Positions 45,910 to 58,160 of a DNA stretch of 64,000 nucleotides are shown here, piece after piece. Source of the DNA: Calycina herbarum (lineage: Eukaryota; Ascomycota; Leotiomycetes; Helotiales; Pezizellaceae); NCBI GenBank assembly GCA_001414485.1, contig LLEY01000101.1:1-64000 (forward strand), written 5' to 3'. Position 1 is the first letter of the stretch. The number at the start of each line of letters is the position of its first letter. The notes below the pieces were generated by a model. That model saw only the letters and a program-made list of their open reading frames with translations, was not told the DNA's origin and ran no database searches. A program made the translations under genes and the position numbers.

Positions 45910-48236
45910 ATGAACTGTTCGTGGGACAGAAAATGTACTTTAATACAATTGGCTCCGGAGGTTACTCGTTGCCTTTGATAACGACGTTTTGAAGCCCTAC
46001 TTTTTCAAGAGCAGAAGAATTTGCAGTATGAGATTGTTCTGTTTTCACACCAAGTGGCTTCCGTGATGTGTTTTCGTTCCTCCATTCTCTCCTTGGCCAT
46101 CACAACCCAAAGTGGTACACCTGTCTCGTATGGACAATAGAAGCGGTAGTAAATACATCTCGTTGTCCTTGAAATTATCCCAGATGTTGAGACAATTAAA
46201 GCTAGTTGTTCTAATTATCTGGTTTAATTCTAACGAAAGCTATAGATAGGGAAGTATAGTGCTGAGCCTGTTTTGACCTGGTACCTAACGGCATCCTCAA
46301 ATCCTTGAACCCAAGTTGGACATCGTATTCCTCTCTTCGTCATTGCACTGCTTCATATTGTCTTACCTTGGTACCTAGTGGTATCCTCAAAATCTCATTC
46401 CAAGCTTCCAAACCAAACGGCATAACGGCAACTCCAGATCAGATTCGTTTCACCCTAACATTTCATTGTGCTGGAGGCTGAGAATCCAGATGATGTGCCG
46501 GTTTCACAGGAATTCGGGGAATTGATGACTCGCTTGCCAATCTGCTTTTTTGTTTGTAGTGCCCGTCTGAAAGAAGTGTCAAAATGTTAAAGATAATAGA
46601 AGCTGACAGACAGCTATCTAGTTTTCTCAGCTCTGAGTATTCTAGAATAAAGTAGAATCGTTTCGGGGTCTACGAGAAGGCCAACATTACTTTCTTTGCC
46701 ACATTCTTCATCCGATGTCTTGAGTAGTTAGGTCTAAGCATAGGCTTCCTTTTTAAGTGCCTTCGCGCTTCGCTAGTTACCGTAAGCCTCGCATGTCAGG
46801 ATCGGCTCATGTGTGGAGACAACTTCGAGCTAGATGACCGGACCTCCTGCGGACTATTGCTTGTACAAGCCTTGTAATCTTCTTTTCGTGTGGTGGCGGT
46901 TTTTTGATTATAGATCTGGTTTTGGTTGCTGGATGTCCCGGGGACTTTTTCCAGTCTAGGAGTTTATGGGGTTATCTACTAGTAATGTTGTTGATCTAGT
47001 GTGGCAGTTACTTAAGACGTACGTTCCCGGCGCTGGCGGTTTAGATTATTGATACTTGCGCGAAGATAGGAGTCTGAAAGGGCTTCTCATGCACGCATAT
47101 TTAGTGGCCGGGATGAAGCTTGGGGTCGTGGATTTTTTACTTTGAAATAAATTCGAGTGGAATAAGCGAACTTGACGAGTACAGAGAATGAAACAGGCAC
47201 TTCAATGGTGTTTGAAATTCGGGAGAGAAGTAGAAACTTTCTCCTACATTTCAGTCAAATTACATGCAGGTTATTCTTGGAGGTCGTGAAGAATTAGATC
47301 AAAGGTTGTTTGTTGACCTTACTCTCACAACATCCCACTCAGACTCTACCTATTCATCTACTGCATGCACGAGGCGAAGGAGATACTCGTAAATCTTGAT
47401 CTTTGGCTGGTTTTGATAAGAAAACGGTGTTGATGGACAGATGCATTACCAACCGTATTCGTGGGGCGAAGTATCTAGGTACAAATATATCGTAACATAA
47501 ACACACCTTCCTCAAAGCCGTTGCACATACCTAAGCAAGAACCTTCTTGTGGTTTTTTCCTACCTGGGTCGAGGTACTTCACAATTGCACTATTTTCTCC
47601 GAAGCTTTTGGTAATTGAGCTGGAGTTTCCAACAGTAGACGTAAGAAGTTTTCTCTGTCGTATATTATAGCCCCTCGTTCCAAATTCTAGTAAAACTTAG
47701 TACCTGAGAACGTCATTGTTCAAGAATACCTAGATCAACATTCTAATTATCTCACGTATTTTGGCCTAGAGAATTAGAATAGCGAGAGGTAGGCAGGTAG
47801 AACCTTGGGTCTTTGCTGCGGTTGCAAGATAGGGTGACTGAGATCAAACCAACGGCTCAAAACGACTGCATACTCTCCTTTATTTTAGGTATTGAAGTGA
47901 CGATTTGATGTGAAACATTTAAGCTCTTTATGGCATCAACTCATAAAGCTTATAAAATGAGGAGCCACCCCACGTTTTTGCTCCGTAGATTCTTCTTCAT
48001 CCCGCCATTCCAGTACCCCTGTCCAATCGCTAAGACACGATCGAAATCAAATATGCCGATATCTCCACCCAGGATCGAAGGTGGCTGTGCCTGTTTCAGA
48101 AAACCTAGACATCCAGATTTTACAATCGCAAACGCTCGCAAAAGAGGAAGATGTTACTCAGCAGCTTCCTAACCTGTGGCTTCACTTAATAAGATATGAC
48201 CGCTCGAAGGTGGGCGCCCTACTAAGAGGGAAATAT
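45910..48236. other. Long intergenic stretch
   Basis: About 2.3 kb without a supported gene. A weak direct duplication of about 26 bases containing GGTACCTA and GTATCCTCAAA/GCATCCTCAAA lies at 46276-46301 and 46365-46391. A short ORF at 47930-48172 has no motif. The left end is the eIF3g 3' UTR. Confidence 0.45.
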
Positions 48237-48238
48237 TA

Positions 48239-48539
48239 CAAGGGCTAATATGTATTGAGTGCCACGGACCAAGCGCAGTACTCTTTTTAACGAAATCTCA
48301 CCAAAACACTTACTTTTTATAAATATATTATAAGTTACCACACGTCCAAATAAGACCAAAACAACTTGATGCGAAGGAGAAATGGCAAGTTAATAATCTG
48401 TGAAGAATATGGAAGCTCTCCGTTGTATAACACCTTAGAATCGTAGATTTTGTGAGCACCACATTTTACAGTAGTAAATTTGGTGTGTGGGCAGCTTGAG
48501 GCCGATCCCGCCGTGGCACTCAATACATATTAGCCCTTG
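48239..48539. mobile_element. 301-bp Tc1/mariner-type MITE with perfect 29-bp TIRs
   Basis: The left end 48239-48267 starts CAAGGGCTAATATGTATTGA. The right end 48511-48539 is its exact reverse complement for 29 bases. Both ends are flanked by TA (48237-48238 and 48540-48541), the Tc1/mariner target duplication. The interior (about 243 bases) has no coding capacity and is AT-rich. Perfect ends suggest a fairly recent insertion or mobilisation in trans by a full-length relative, which is not in this window. Confidence 0.85.
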
Positions 48540-48541
48540 TA

Positions 48542-49206
48542 CTCACACAAAATTCCGAAGGATCACCCAATTGGACGGCTAACACGTCAACACCAAAATT
48601 GTGGTGTCCACGAGGTTGCTTTCGACGACAAAACCGTTTGGACCCAGTCCGTTTTTCGAGGCTGAAAAGTCTAACCACGAGAACGACGGGACGCGTTTGG
48701 CCTGAACTAGCGCCCGCATTCAAGTCCTCCAATTTGTCAAAAGCTAAAAAGTTGTTGTGGAAATGCAGGAACAAACCCATTTTACTCAGGCATCCAGGTT
48801 CGATGTGCGATCCGTCACGACTCGAACAAGACTTGGTCCCCCCCGCGGCGCACCCATTTCTGTCCGATGATGGGCACCCCCATAGGTTCTAGTTCATTTG
48901 GATCCTTGGATCCTGAGCGATCGTTAATATGGGTATGGCTAACATTTTGCGCTGTCCACACTTTATCCGGCAGGAGTGTGGTGTGGCTGCAAGCCAATGA
49001 CTGGTCAAAATCACCTAGAGGGATCCCCGCTCGGATTTTACGAGGGATTGGATCTAGATTAAGGAGCACGAGCAGCCCTCTTTTTCCTGTTTCGAAGTTT
49101 GTTCTTTCTTCAAATACATTATGTTACTTCCGCGAAACCTCTATCATTCTCGCTAGATATTGTTACTCCTTGTTGTTGCCTGGTTGTTGATGACCGAGCC
49201 GAAGAG
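48542..49206. other. Intergenic, promoter of next gene
   Basis: About 660 bases of mixed composition, less AT-rich than the MITE. ORFs on both strands (48520-49190) overlap without motifs. The right end is the leader of the PTH11-like gene. Confidence 0.45.
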
Positions 49207-50610
49207 ATGCAGATTCCTCCCGCTTCAGTGCTAAAAACATGGCCAAAGCCAAATTATGATAATCCGGAAACGAGGGGATATGTGAAGATTATATTGAACA
49301 TCGTGCTATATTCGGTACTTGTGTGTTTTATGAGTCTAAGGATCTTCACAAGAACATATCTTAGGAAGATATTTGGTGCCGATGATATTCTAATTCTTTT
49401 GGCGATGGTACGTCTTCTCAGACTGCTTCTGTGCCCTCAGGGTGAAGCTTACAGGTTGATAGTTTCCAACAACTGCTTTCTTTATCATAAGTATAGTCGC
49501 GGATACAAAACTATATTGGACATTACATTCAGTGAGTTGATAACTGAGAAGTAGCTGGATGCTATGCTAAACATTGTGTAGTATGATATTCCAGTCAACA
49601 AGATTCCTTCGGGGTTAAAAATGGTGCTTGTGACGGAGCTTATCTTTGCGATGGCATGTACACTTACGAAGCTATCGATGTTGATGCTTGTACGTCGAAT
49701 GTTAAACTCGGCTTCATTATTATGGAGAAGAATTACATTGTTGGCAATTACAGTTGTCGCAGTACAGGGAGTTGTCTTTTGCATCACCGTGATATTCCAA
49801 TGCAGGTTCGTCTTCCCATTACAGTTCATAATTCCGCGGGTTTCCGGCTCTTGGTTCTTTTTATGACAACACAAGTTAAAGCAAAGTTCAAATATCTAAC
49901 AAAAATCTGCCTTAGACCCCCTCAGAACTTCTGGAAAGTCACAAAAGAGCGCGACCCAAACTGCATCGACGACACAGCATCTCTTCTTGCCGCTGGGATA
50001 ATAAATACTCTCACAGACTTCATCGTGGTACTCCTCCCAATCCGAACAGTCTGGTCCATCTCCCTCCCAATAAAACAAACCATCCCCGTAATCCTCCTCT
50101 TCGCATTCGGGTTCCTCTCCTGTTTCGCCGGCGTAGCGAGAACATATTACACCTATCAAATATCTCAGACCTGGGACAAAATATGGGCAAGCTATCCTAT
50201 CTGGGTAACTGCAGCATTAGAATTATACATAGGAATAGTAAGCTTCCACCTCCCCATCCTCCACAACAAATCTAACAATTGGCGAAAAGATCTGTGCCTC
50301 AATACCAGCAACCAAACCCTTCTTCTCCACCTACCTCCCTCAACTCTTTGACGGAACGACCTTCTCAATGTCTCGATCCTCGCGCTCACGTCGACGTCCT
50401 TATCACCTTAATTCTTCGGCAGGGGATAATTCTTTTGGCTTTGAAGAGGCGGTGAAATTGACTAAGGGGAGTAGTGTTGGGATGAAATCTACATTTTCGA
50501 CTGGGGAACCGACTACTTTATCGAGTACCAAAGGGGAACTTGTGGGGGGTATATTAGTTACGAGGACTTTTGAACATAGTACGCATGGACCGGGTCAAAC
50601 ACCATTATGA
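49207..50610 (+). CDS. PTH11-like integral membrane protein (rhodopsin domain)
   Basis: Exons 49207-49407, 49463-49531, 49582-49805, 49916-50237 and 50290-50610, 378 aa. The start has W-P-K-P-N-Y-D-N-P-E-T-R-G, the opening motif of the fungal rhodopsin-like domain, followed by R-I-F-T-R-T-Y ... F-G-A-D-D-I-L-I-L. Exon 2 was found because only the acceptor at TGATAG keeps the frame, and it supplies a membrane segment (F-F-I-I-S-I-V-A). Later segments include P-P-Q-N-F-W and D-x-x-V-V-L-L-P-I-R-T-V-W. About seven membrane segments are expected. The C-terminal 90 residues are Ser/Thr-rich and cytosolic. The family is often linked to sensing of surface or host cues, but it lacks the CFEM domain of true PTH11. 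The ligand is unknown. Confidence 0.82.
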
Positions 50611-52063
50611 GGGCATAGCGAGGCTGTCAATTACGGAGGAGAGTGAGGGAGGAATTTTTGGAAAACAGGACTTTTGAACATGACATTTGGAGTTCTAGTA
50701 GGGAGGGGTATAAGGTATAGGTTTGGGAGGAGTTTGGGGTATATAATGAGATTGAATTCAAATTTGATAGAACTGGAATTACTGGATGGTCGGAGTTCAA
50801 GGCTCCGAGGGTGGAAAGGAAAACTTTTCCGAAAAGGAAGAGTGGACAGTGTATAATGGCTGGGATGAGTTTTTATGTCAATACAAAAACACATAGTACA
50901 TTACAATACATTTATTGTAGCGAAAGCACGTCTTATCTCACTTTCTCCCGTTGATTTTTACCTCCACCAGAGTGTGTAAATATTCGTGATAGAGAGCAGG
51001 ATTTGATCTCCTATTGTACGAACGGTCTAGGAGAATAACAAAGTCTAGATCCTGATTACTCGAGGCAAACTCGCGTAATATCTCATGTTGTGCGAAATGG
51101 TTCGGAACAATCAGTGAGTCTCCTCAGTACAATGTTTCCACCCACCGCCACGAATTGCTACACCAACTGGTGCCTCCATATTTACACTTGGATATACTAG
51201 CACTTTACCTTTTATTGCGTAAGATGAGTTAGCAGCAAGTCCACTTTCCATTGACTTATTGAAAGGTGGCGGATTGGGCAATGGGCAATGGTGACAGCCC
51301 AACTGTTATAGGTGACGGTGAAGTCAGGGCAGCAGAGCAGCAGAGGCCGCGAGTCTTCTCTTGAAAGAGCAAACAAGAACTACGAGATAAGACTTCCGGG
51401 CGGAGACGAGGATTTGAAGAGTTATAAGAAATGGTAAAGGCTGAAGTTTTGGAGAAATTACAATTTGGGGGTGATGAGGGTGAGAAAATGAGTAATTTAT
51501 TACTTGTAAGGAGAGCGCTTTGTTTGATGGGAGTACAGCCACCCTGGGAGGGGGTTTGCATACACTGAGAGCTTTTCAATGCTCTGCCAGCGAGATCTCG
51601 CAATGAGAGGGCCCTCCCAGGTTGCCTGGCGCGCCTGTCAATAGGGCTAAATAGCTAACTATAGAGGAGAGAACAAAAGGGGATGGAGGCGGGTGAATTC
51701 AAAGCACTTTTCCCTTCATAAGGGAACCCGCATGGTGCATAAAGTTATGCTCCTTCATAAAACCAATCCATCTCTCGCAGGGCATTCAGGACGACGTGGT
51801 AAAATTTGCTCCCTTTGTACTAATTTTCTGACACTCTTTATTCAGAGTATATGTATCATAAAGGACGGCGAGCAATTCAGAGGGAATCTAAGTCTGTACG
51901 TCTTGCTTTCCTTTTCCAATTATTCCCAAATATCCGTAGTAGACGAAAATAGCTTTGTTAAAAAGATCAGTGTGGTACACTTTCATGGGTTCTTTGTTTG
52001 CTAGACACAGGTTAGTTTTGTCTCAAGCTAAGTCATGGTCTATGTTTTCAGAAAAATCTCACA
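50611..52063. other. Intergenic, nothing recognised
   Basis: About 1.45 kb between the PTH11-like stop and the transposon. A 45-codon plus-strand stretch near 51310-51435 ends L-P-G-G-D-E-D-L-K-S-Y-K-K-W before a stop; it reads like coding sequence but has no partner exons. The minus ORF 51256-51603 overlaps it without a motif. Confidence 0.4.
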
Positions 52064-52171
52064 TAACGTGGTTTATCAGGACCTGGCGCATATCAGGACC
52101 TGGCGCACTTTTCCTTGGCATTCAACTTTGAATATTAATAAATTAACCACAACATATTAAATTAACTATAA

Positions 52172-52300
52172 CTACTTAGAATCCGAAGAATCAGACATAT
52201 CTACATCTATTTGACAAGTTCGTGCATTGTGACCAGCTTTTCCGCAAGTGCCACAACGCCGTCTAGACGATTGCCCCTCCTTCTTATTACCCCCCTCCAT
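52172..52300 (-). pseudogene. Transposase C-terminal CCHC zinc knuckle
   Basis: 42 codons from an internal ATG to TAG, containing C-G-T-C-G-K-A-G-H-N-A-R-T-C, a C-x2-C-x4-H-x4-C knuckle, followed by an acidic Ser/Asp tail. Fungal pogo/Fot transposases often end this way. The frame continues upstream (D-V-N-E-Q-V-R-R-D-L-R) to a stop. It is part of the dead transposon gene rather than a gene of its own. Confidence 0.75.
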
Positions 52301-53173
52301 ACGTAAGTCGCGTCGTACTTGTTCGTTAACGTCCTTTTAAGTTAAAAGATCTTGGACATCCTCTACTGTAAGTGCCCCCCCTTGACATACACGAGTCTTT
52401 TTGGCTCTACGGCGTTTGCTTAAGGCTTCATTCGCTGCTCGAAGGGTACGTACTTCAGCAGATAACAAGGTCATCTCATGGGCTATTCGCTCTGTACCTT
52501 TTGCTAATGTAGCAACTGTCTCAAATAGTGGAGTCGGCGAGCTCCCCTAGTGACAGGCAATCCGTTTCTAAACAAGAGTCGATTGTAAGAGCGCTTCAGT
52601 AGGGTTTAAGGGAGTCTAGGAGATCCAAGTATTGGAATTGACAGTAGAGGGTCTTAGGGGAGTTGGAGTCCGTAACCTTACGTTAAGCTTTGAAAGTACT
52701 ACTTACGGGTTAAAAGGCACTAGGCCAGCTCTACGGAATCCAGCTTGAGCGTTCTAGACTGTTATTGATTCTTTATATACTGCTATAAAAGCTAAAAAGA
52801 ACTCCACCTTCGTAATATGGTTGATATAGGCTTTGATAAACGTCTCAATCTACCAACTATATACCTGCTTTAATATACTAAAGCACCCAACATTAAGTGG
52901 TTGGGTTATATAGGATGAGTGGGGAGGTAGTCCAAGAGTTATAATATTATGTGCTTTATAATACTCTTGAAATTCGGCTGATTCATAACTCTTATGCCCA
53001 TCTAACACCAGTATTCGATATAGACCCTTTATACAACTAGCAGTATGTTTATCGAAGTGTTTCAGCTATTCTAGACCCGTCTCGTTGTTTGTCTATCCGT
53101 TACTTATCGGTTTAATAACCTAGTCGTATGAGAGGCCGCCGTCTGTATACTAATTCGCAAGATGATTCTTCCC

Positions 53174-53395
53174 TTAGACGACTAAAAATAGAGGGATATC
53201 CCAACCCTCGCCATTAATATAAGCAATTGCTATAGCCCATTCCCGATTGCCTAGCTGAACTGCCTTACCTCTGCCACGTCGATCTACACGTGTGACAACC
53301 ATTATAGGGCAAATCATACCCATTATAAAGCCCGTTTCGTCGAAGTTATAGAAATCGCAATCCAAAACGCCGTATTTCGCCCTTATATTTTGCAC
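53174..53395 (-). pseudogene. Transposase DDE endonuclease fragment
   Basis: 73 codons containing Y-N-F-D-E-T-G-F-I-M-G, the DDE_1 motif with the first catalytic Asp region of pogo-type transposases, and downstream N-R-E-W-A-I-A-I-A-Y-I-N-G-E-G-W-D-I-P. Both flanks are closed by stops. It sits within the 52066-53925 element in the expected orientation. Confidence 0.85.
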
Positions 53396-53927
53396 AAGTC
53401 GGAACCACGTGCTAATTAGGTTAGGATCTTCGCATAAGGCCCTTTAGAAGTCGTAAACGCGATTAAAACGCGTCTTTAACCCTGGTTATCGTTATATAAA
53501 TCGATGTGCCTAAAGCTTACTAACGCGTTTCCCTCCCTGCGATTCGAGGATATAATTTGCTATATCTTCTACACCAGCTAGCCGGGGTGCAAACCCTCTG
53601 GAATCCAAGTCAAGTATGTTCTGAAGAATCACTTCCTCCTCGAGTTAAGTCAATTTGATATTTGCTGGCCGTCGTTCTAGGAGGGGAAGTTAGCTGTTTA
53701 TTCTATGGCGAAGGCTAGTTTCAGGGACTTTGTAGATTTTTGCAGCAGCCCGACGACTAAGCTTTTTGGATGATCGGATAGCCTTGATAGCTAAGATGAT
53801 TCGAGCTTCTTGAGTTTGAATTTCTATTAGTGGTTGTTGAGATAACGCGTGTTAAAATAATGAAGTAGGGAAGATGGGAAAAGTGCGCCAGGTCCTGATA
53901 TGCGCCAGGTCCTGATAAACCACGTTA

Positions 53928-55007
53928 TGTCTACGGAATCCTTTGTTTTCGTTAGAGATTTCTCTTTCTCAAAGCCACTGAAACAGTCTGTTCTCAAAAG
54001 GGTTTACTTTTTCTTTATTATAATTAAAATTAGTATGAAACAACAAAATCTGGACTTCGAATCCAACACCTAGCCATTCCTCCTTCGACTAAATATAAGA
54101 AAGATTGCGTTTATAAATACAGCTAACAGTATGATCCTGCTCTTCAAATCAGCCACATAGTTTCTTCTACTATCATTACAGTCAAAAATCACTTCTTTCT
54201 TGGCTTCAGACTCTTTGCAATATGACACGCTGTCTATATTGCGAGTACAATAATATTTCTCCGCAGTCACTACTGGAAGGCAAGGAAAAAGTTTTGTTGG
54301 TATTTTGTTCCGCATGTGAGAAGCAGCTACCACCAGCTGCGGTTAGAAACCCATTGTTATGATGTCTTCAAACCTACAAACTAACAGAGTTCCATAGGAT
54401 CGCTATGAATACTCTCCGCAACCATCGATCTCACCACCAAGCCCACCACCAGGTCCAACACCCTCCAGCCCACCGATCTCACCACCGCCAAGCTCAGTTC
54501 AACATGACCGCCCTACCATTACAACCACTATCACTATCAGTATCACTATCACCGTCACCGCCACCAACACGTAGGGTTTCAATACGTCAGCCAATACAGA
54601 TCTAATATTATGCCTCTCTGTTGCGTAGATTAGCGGTGGTCTGAATCAAAGAGGAGTATTTGGTTGCTACGCTTACTTTTAGGTAGAGGGCGTGCCTGGT
54701 TATTATTTAGCGTTGAGTTCAAATCAGCAGTTGGAATTTTGATTTTTATGTTTTTCATTTTGTTTTTGCGAGGCATACTTGAAGTTTTTGTAGCATGAAT
54801 CAAATTAATTGAGTCTACTTGAAAAGATATTGCTTTAGTGGTTTTACTTTTCTCAATTTTTTAATATTAAATTTAATAAGCGTGAAATAATAAGTTAGTA
54901 AGACAACTTCGAGCTTCAAGTTAATGATATTTAATAAGACTAAATAGAATAATGCATCTAATATAATAGAAATATATTTTTACCAAAGGCCTTAATATAA
55001 TCTACAA
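53928..55007. other. Intergenic, low-complexity patches
   Basis: About 1.1 kb. A plus-strand stretch at 54405-54605 is CCACC/CATCACC-rich and ends in CTATCACTATCAGTATCACT-like repeats; its ORF is low-complexity. From 54740 on it is AT-rich. No gene is supported. Confidence 0.45.
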
Positions 55008-56203
55008 TCAGTCCAATAGATTCTGAAAATTAAAAAACGCTTCAATTGGGAGGTGAGGTTTGTACTTCTGCCTGTTTGTCGCTCTTCGTGTTAGGAAATC
55101 TAGATATAAAGGAAAACCTGCCCGGACACACGCATTCGATAACATCCATTGCCAATCTAAAGCGTCCCAGCAAAACGGTGTAGTTTCTATTTCAAAACCC
55201 TCATTTATTCGAGGCCAGGTGCTTACCTCCCATTTGAATAGATAGCCTACCCTTTCCCAATCAATAATAGCTGTTACCTTAGGGCTTTCTTCGGAAGCAC
55301 ATGGCATTGACACAAATAGATTTGTTGGACTAACATCGGGGTGCTGCAAGACAAGGGGCTCTCTTGCATTAAGAGGCTCTATTCCTTGGTCGCATCTTGT
55401 TATGAATGCGACATATTCCTTTAACGGGACTCTCGGCTCAATTCTTGGCTTCCAAATCGGGAGAGCTTCGCGTACTCGAAGAGAATACATCCCTTGCAAC
55501 CCAGACCCTTCAACTGTTTCGACGTGATCCGATGTTATTTTAGCCAATGCTTTAAAATATTCCGCAACTTGCTCGGCAACTTGAAGCTTTTGTTGAGTTG
55601 TAAGATTCGGCCAAGCTTCTTGATATGTTATACCGGTTACTCTTCTCGAGATCATAATTGTCCTGTTCCACTGTGGATCAATCCAATCGTAGATTATTTC
55701 TTCTGTTGGTATTGAAGGGACATTTTTATTGACGAATCGGATTGTAGTAGCTTCTGTAGTCTGACCTTCGACCCAAGGTTTGACCTTACAGAACACATTC
55801 GGGCTGAAGTTCCATATCGCACGCTGAATGCCATAATAATCTGGGTGCCTTCCTGCCTTAAAGTTTCCTTCGGGATTCCGGCCCCACCTAGGTGGCGAAC
55901 GGTTTTGTAGATAATATATTTTTCCATTATCATTCCAACTACAAACGATTTCAGGAGGTACTTGTTTTTCGTATGTGCATGTTCTCAAGAACATACGTGA
56001 GCCAATACTCCAATAGCCTGGGCTCGTGAGACCAACAGTTTCGTCAATTGAGGGTTTTAAAGGTACGCGTCTAAGCTCAGAGTTCATAGAAGGAACACCG
56101 GTAAGAGGATCGGATACCTCATCGTCGGTATCTTCAATAGCAGATCTATAATCAGTTAACAATATAATGTATATCGACTTAAACAAAAAGCTTACTGTTG
56201 CAT
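55008..56203 (-). CDS. APH-fold (aminoglycoside phosphotransferase-like) protein
   Basis: Exons: complement of 55008-56145 and 56196-56203, 381 aa; the first exon is 8 nt (ATG CAA CA). The motif H-P-D-V-S-P-T-N-L-F-V is the catalytic H-x-D-x4-N loop, and A-I-I-D-W-E-R-V carries the metal-binding Asp. Upstream A-T-T-I-R-F-V-N ... V-P-S-I-P-T-E-E-I-I-Y-D-W-I and T-Y-Q-E-A-W-P-N-L-T fit the fungal APH family. An N-terminal glycine loop and lysine are not obvious, as in many of these fungal members. They are thought to be small-molecule or protein kinases, and the substrate here is unknown. If the first exon is not used, an in-frame ATG further in (M-N-S-E-L-R) could start it. The gene is flanked by AT-rich debris on both sides. 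Confidence 0.82.
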
Positions 56204-57180
56204 ACTGAATTTCAGTCTTCAGTTCGAGTTATAATTAGAAGCTTTAATAATATAGAATCGATTTATCGACTGAAAACAAATGAAGGGTTTTATTGATAGA
56301 AGTTATTATTCATAGAACTGTGTATTTTTTGCTTTTTATAGATTAGCAATTAATAAAGAATAATATATATTCTTTGAAACAGGAATTGAAATTAATACTA
56401 AGCCGGATACGGATTATAAATCACTGCAAGCAGCTGATCTCATCAAAGAATCGAATATTTTAAACGATAATAATAATTCTTCCAAGAATATATAAAGAGC
56501 CGTTCTTAAAAAGTCAAAAGTCAAAGGATTTTTTAGACAAAGACTTATATACTCCTCGAACACTTACTAATACTAGTTACCTACCAGCTACAACTTCGAA
56601 GAATTTATCAAAGGATTCTTAATATAGTAATTTAAGACAGATCTAATTGCTAAAGCGTTAGTAAGCGTCGAAATCGGTACCAAACCAAACGAATACAATT
56701 GTTACAAACACACACGTGACTGGGGGACCTTAGGCTCAGAGGCTGTTCGCAGCCACAGGAGAACCCTGGGAAGGAGTTCTTATGTTCGTTTTCAATAGTC
56801 ACTTACGAGGTCACCTTGGGTTGGAAGTAGCACAACCAACCTGTTGTGTCACGTGACGCAGGTAGACAAATAGCCAGGCTACTTGTCTAGCAGAAGGTTC
56901 TATATAGACCTGGGTCTTCATCTATTAGATAGGAGCTTTGTATTTAACTCAAATAGTATTTCAATCTATTCTTATTTCTATATAATAATAATATTATAAT
57001 ATCTCTTTTTATAAAGTCTTAGATATAATAACTACTAACGATATACTAAGTTATAATAATACAGATTTATAACCAAGTTATACTAACAAAAATAAATCTT
57101 ATATTATATTTTTATAAAAATAATCTAGTTCTTTATACTTAAAATGTTCGCTTTCGTTCTTACGTTTTATCAGAGGATTT
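56204..57180. other. AT-rich region with possible solo LTR
   Basis: Strongly AT-rich on both sides of a moderate-GC block (56690-56960). Within that, a sequence starting TGTTGTGTCACGTGACGCAG near 56841 with TCTATATAGACC about 70 bases on resembles an LTR with a TATA box. Its far end is not clear because the sequence fades into AT repeats, so only a possible solo LTR can be claimed. No gene. Confidence 0.3.
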
Positions 57181-57560
57181 AGAAAGAGCTGAAGAAGGTC
57201 AGCCTCTGACCGTTTCTGCTCTGCTGGCACAGGGATGAGAGTCACGGAAACTCCCCCGGTCGTGCATGCGGGATTCGACCGTGGCACGTTGTGAACGAAG
57301 CGCTGGTGTAGCTCCTGTTCTAATTTCTACCGCCAGACTTGCATTGGCAACGAAGGAGAGCGAAGGGGGTATTAACCGATGTTTTATTGCCCTCATCTCT
57401 GCAGCATTCTTGCGTCGAGAGGCGAGAGGCAGTCCATTCCAGGCGATCGGATATTCAATGTACCTTTTCTCTCTCGAAAAGCGGCACTGGATACTTCGCA
57501 AGGAAGCGTCGCTCTTGCCAGTTTTGGGTAATTGTTCTACACTTAAGGTACAATCAAAAT
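57181..57560. other. GC-balanced island, open on both strands
   Basis: About 380 bases of normal composition inside AT-rich flanks. It is open for 98 codons on the plus strand (57266-57562) and 100 on the minus (57199-57501). Neither translation is recognised. It could be a gene remnant protected from mutation or a captured fragment. Confidence 0.3.
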
Positions 57561-58160
57561 GATTGTTCGAACTCTCTTGGTTAATTGAAATAAATCTCCA
57601 AAACGAACTTGGTTAATAACTTAAAATCTTCTAGAAAGTTGGAACAATGAGAGATGTACTGCCACTTTTATGAGTCTGTGTACCTTGCGCCAAGCTCCTA
57701 TTAAAAGATCAGCAATCTATCAGATAGGGGATGGGATAACCAGGCCCATACCTGCCACACGAGAACACTCAATTCCTTTTCTCTTCCACCACTTCCACTT
57801 CTTCGACTTCCATGACGGTCTAACAACACATTCGCTACTGCATATTCTTGTATCCAGATCCCTTCTTCAGATCTATCGATCGAGTCCGCTCGTTTTCAGC
57901 GCTTTCAAAAAGTTCGTTTTTCTCCAATTAATTCGATAATACGTCCCCCCTCCAGCTCTCTTTCCCGTCTTTCTACGACTTCATAATACACACGATTTTC
58001 CTTTTCGATACGGATCCGTATAGCTTCGACGATACATAATACCAGACACATTTCAAAGTCCTTTCTCGATCTTCTCGCGTTCCTTCCCGAACGCGATTTA
58101 ATTAATACCCCTTCAACCGCAACCACGGCTTCCACACTCGCTCCCTATCGGGCCTCGCCC
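57561..58160. promoter_or_regulatory. Promoter and leader of the GATA gene
   Basis: 600 bases upstream of the first ATG. From about 57770 the strand is pyrimidine-rich with many TTC/CTTC runs, as in fungal leaders. No specific site is named. Confidence 0.4.

Larger units (their letters stand above)
52066..53925 (-). mobile_element. Decayed pogo/Fot-type Tc1 transposon with intact ends
   Basis: Inverted ends of about 50 bases, starting ACGTGGTTTATCAGGACC at 52066 and ending in the reverse complement at 53925, are flanked by TA on both sides (52064-52065 and 53926-53927). Each end contains a 17-bp unit (TATCAGGACCTGGCGCA) twice. The minus strand encodes transposase remains: a DDE segment at 53174-53395 and a C-terminal zinc knuckle at 52172-52300. 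Stops are scattered between them. One is a TAA just before D-V-N-E-Q-V-R-R where CAA would fit, as expected from C-to-T repeat-induced mutation. The ends look better preserved than the gene. Confidence 0.88.

Noticed and set aside
54405..54605. 66-codon His/Pro/Ser-rich ORF
   Set aside because: Simple-sequence DNA (CCACC and TATCAC repeats) read in one of several open frames.
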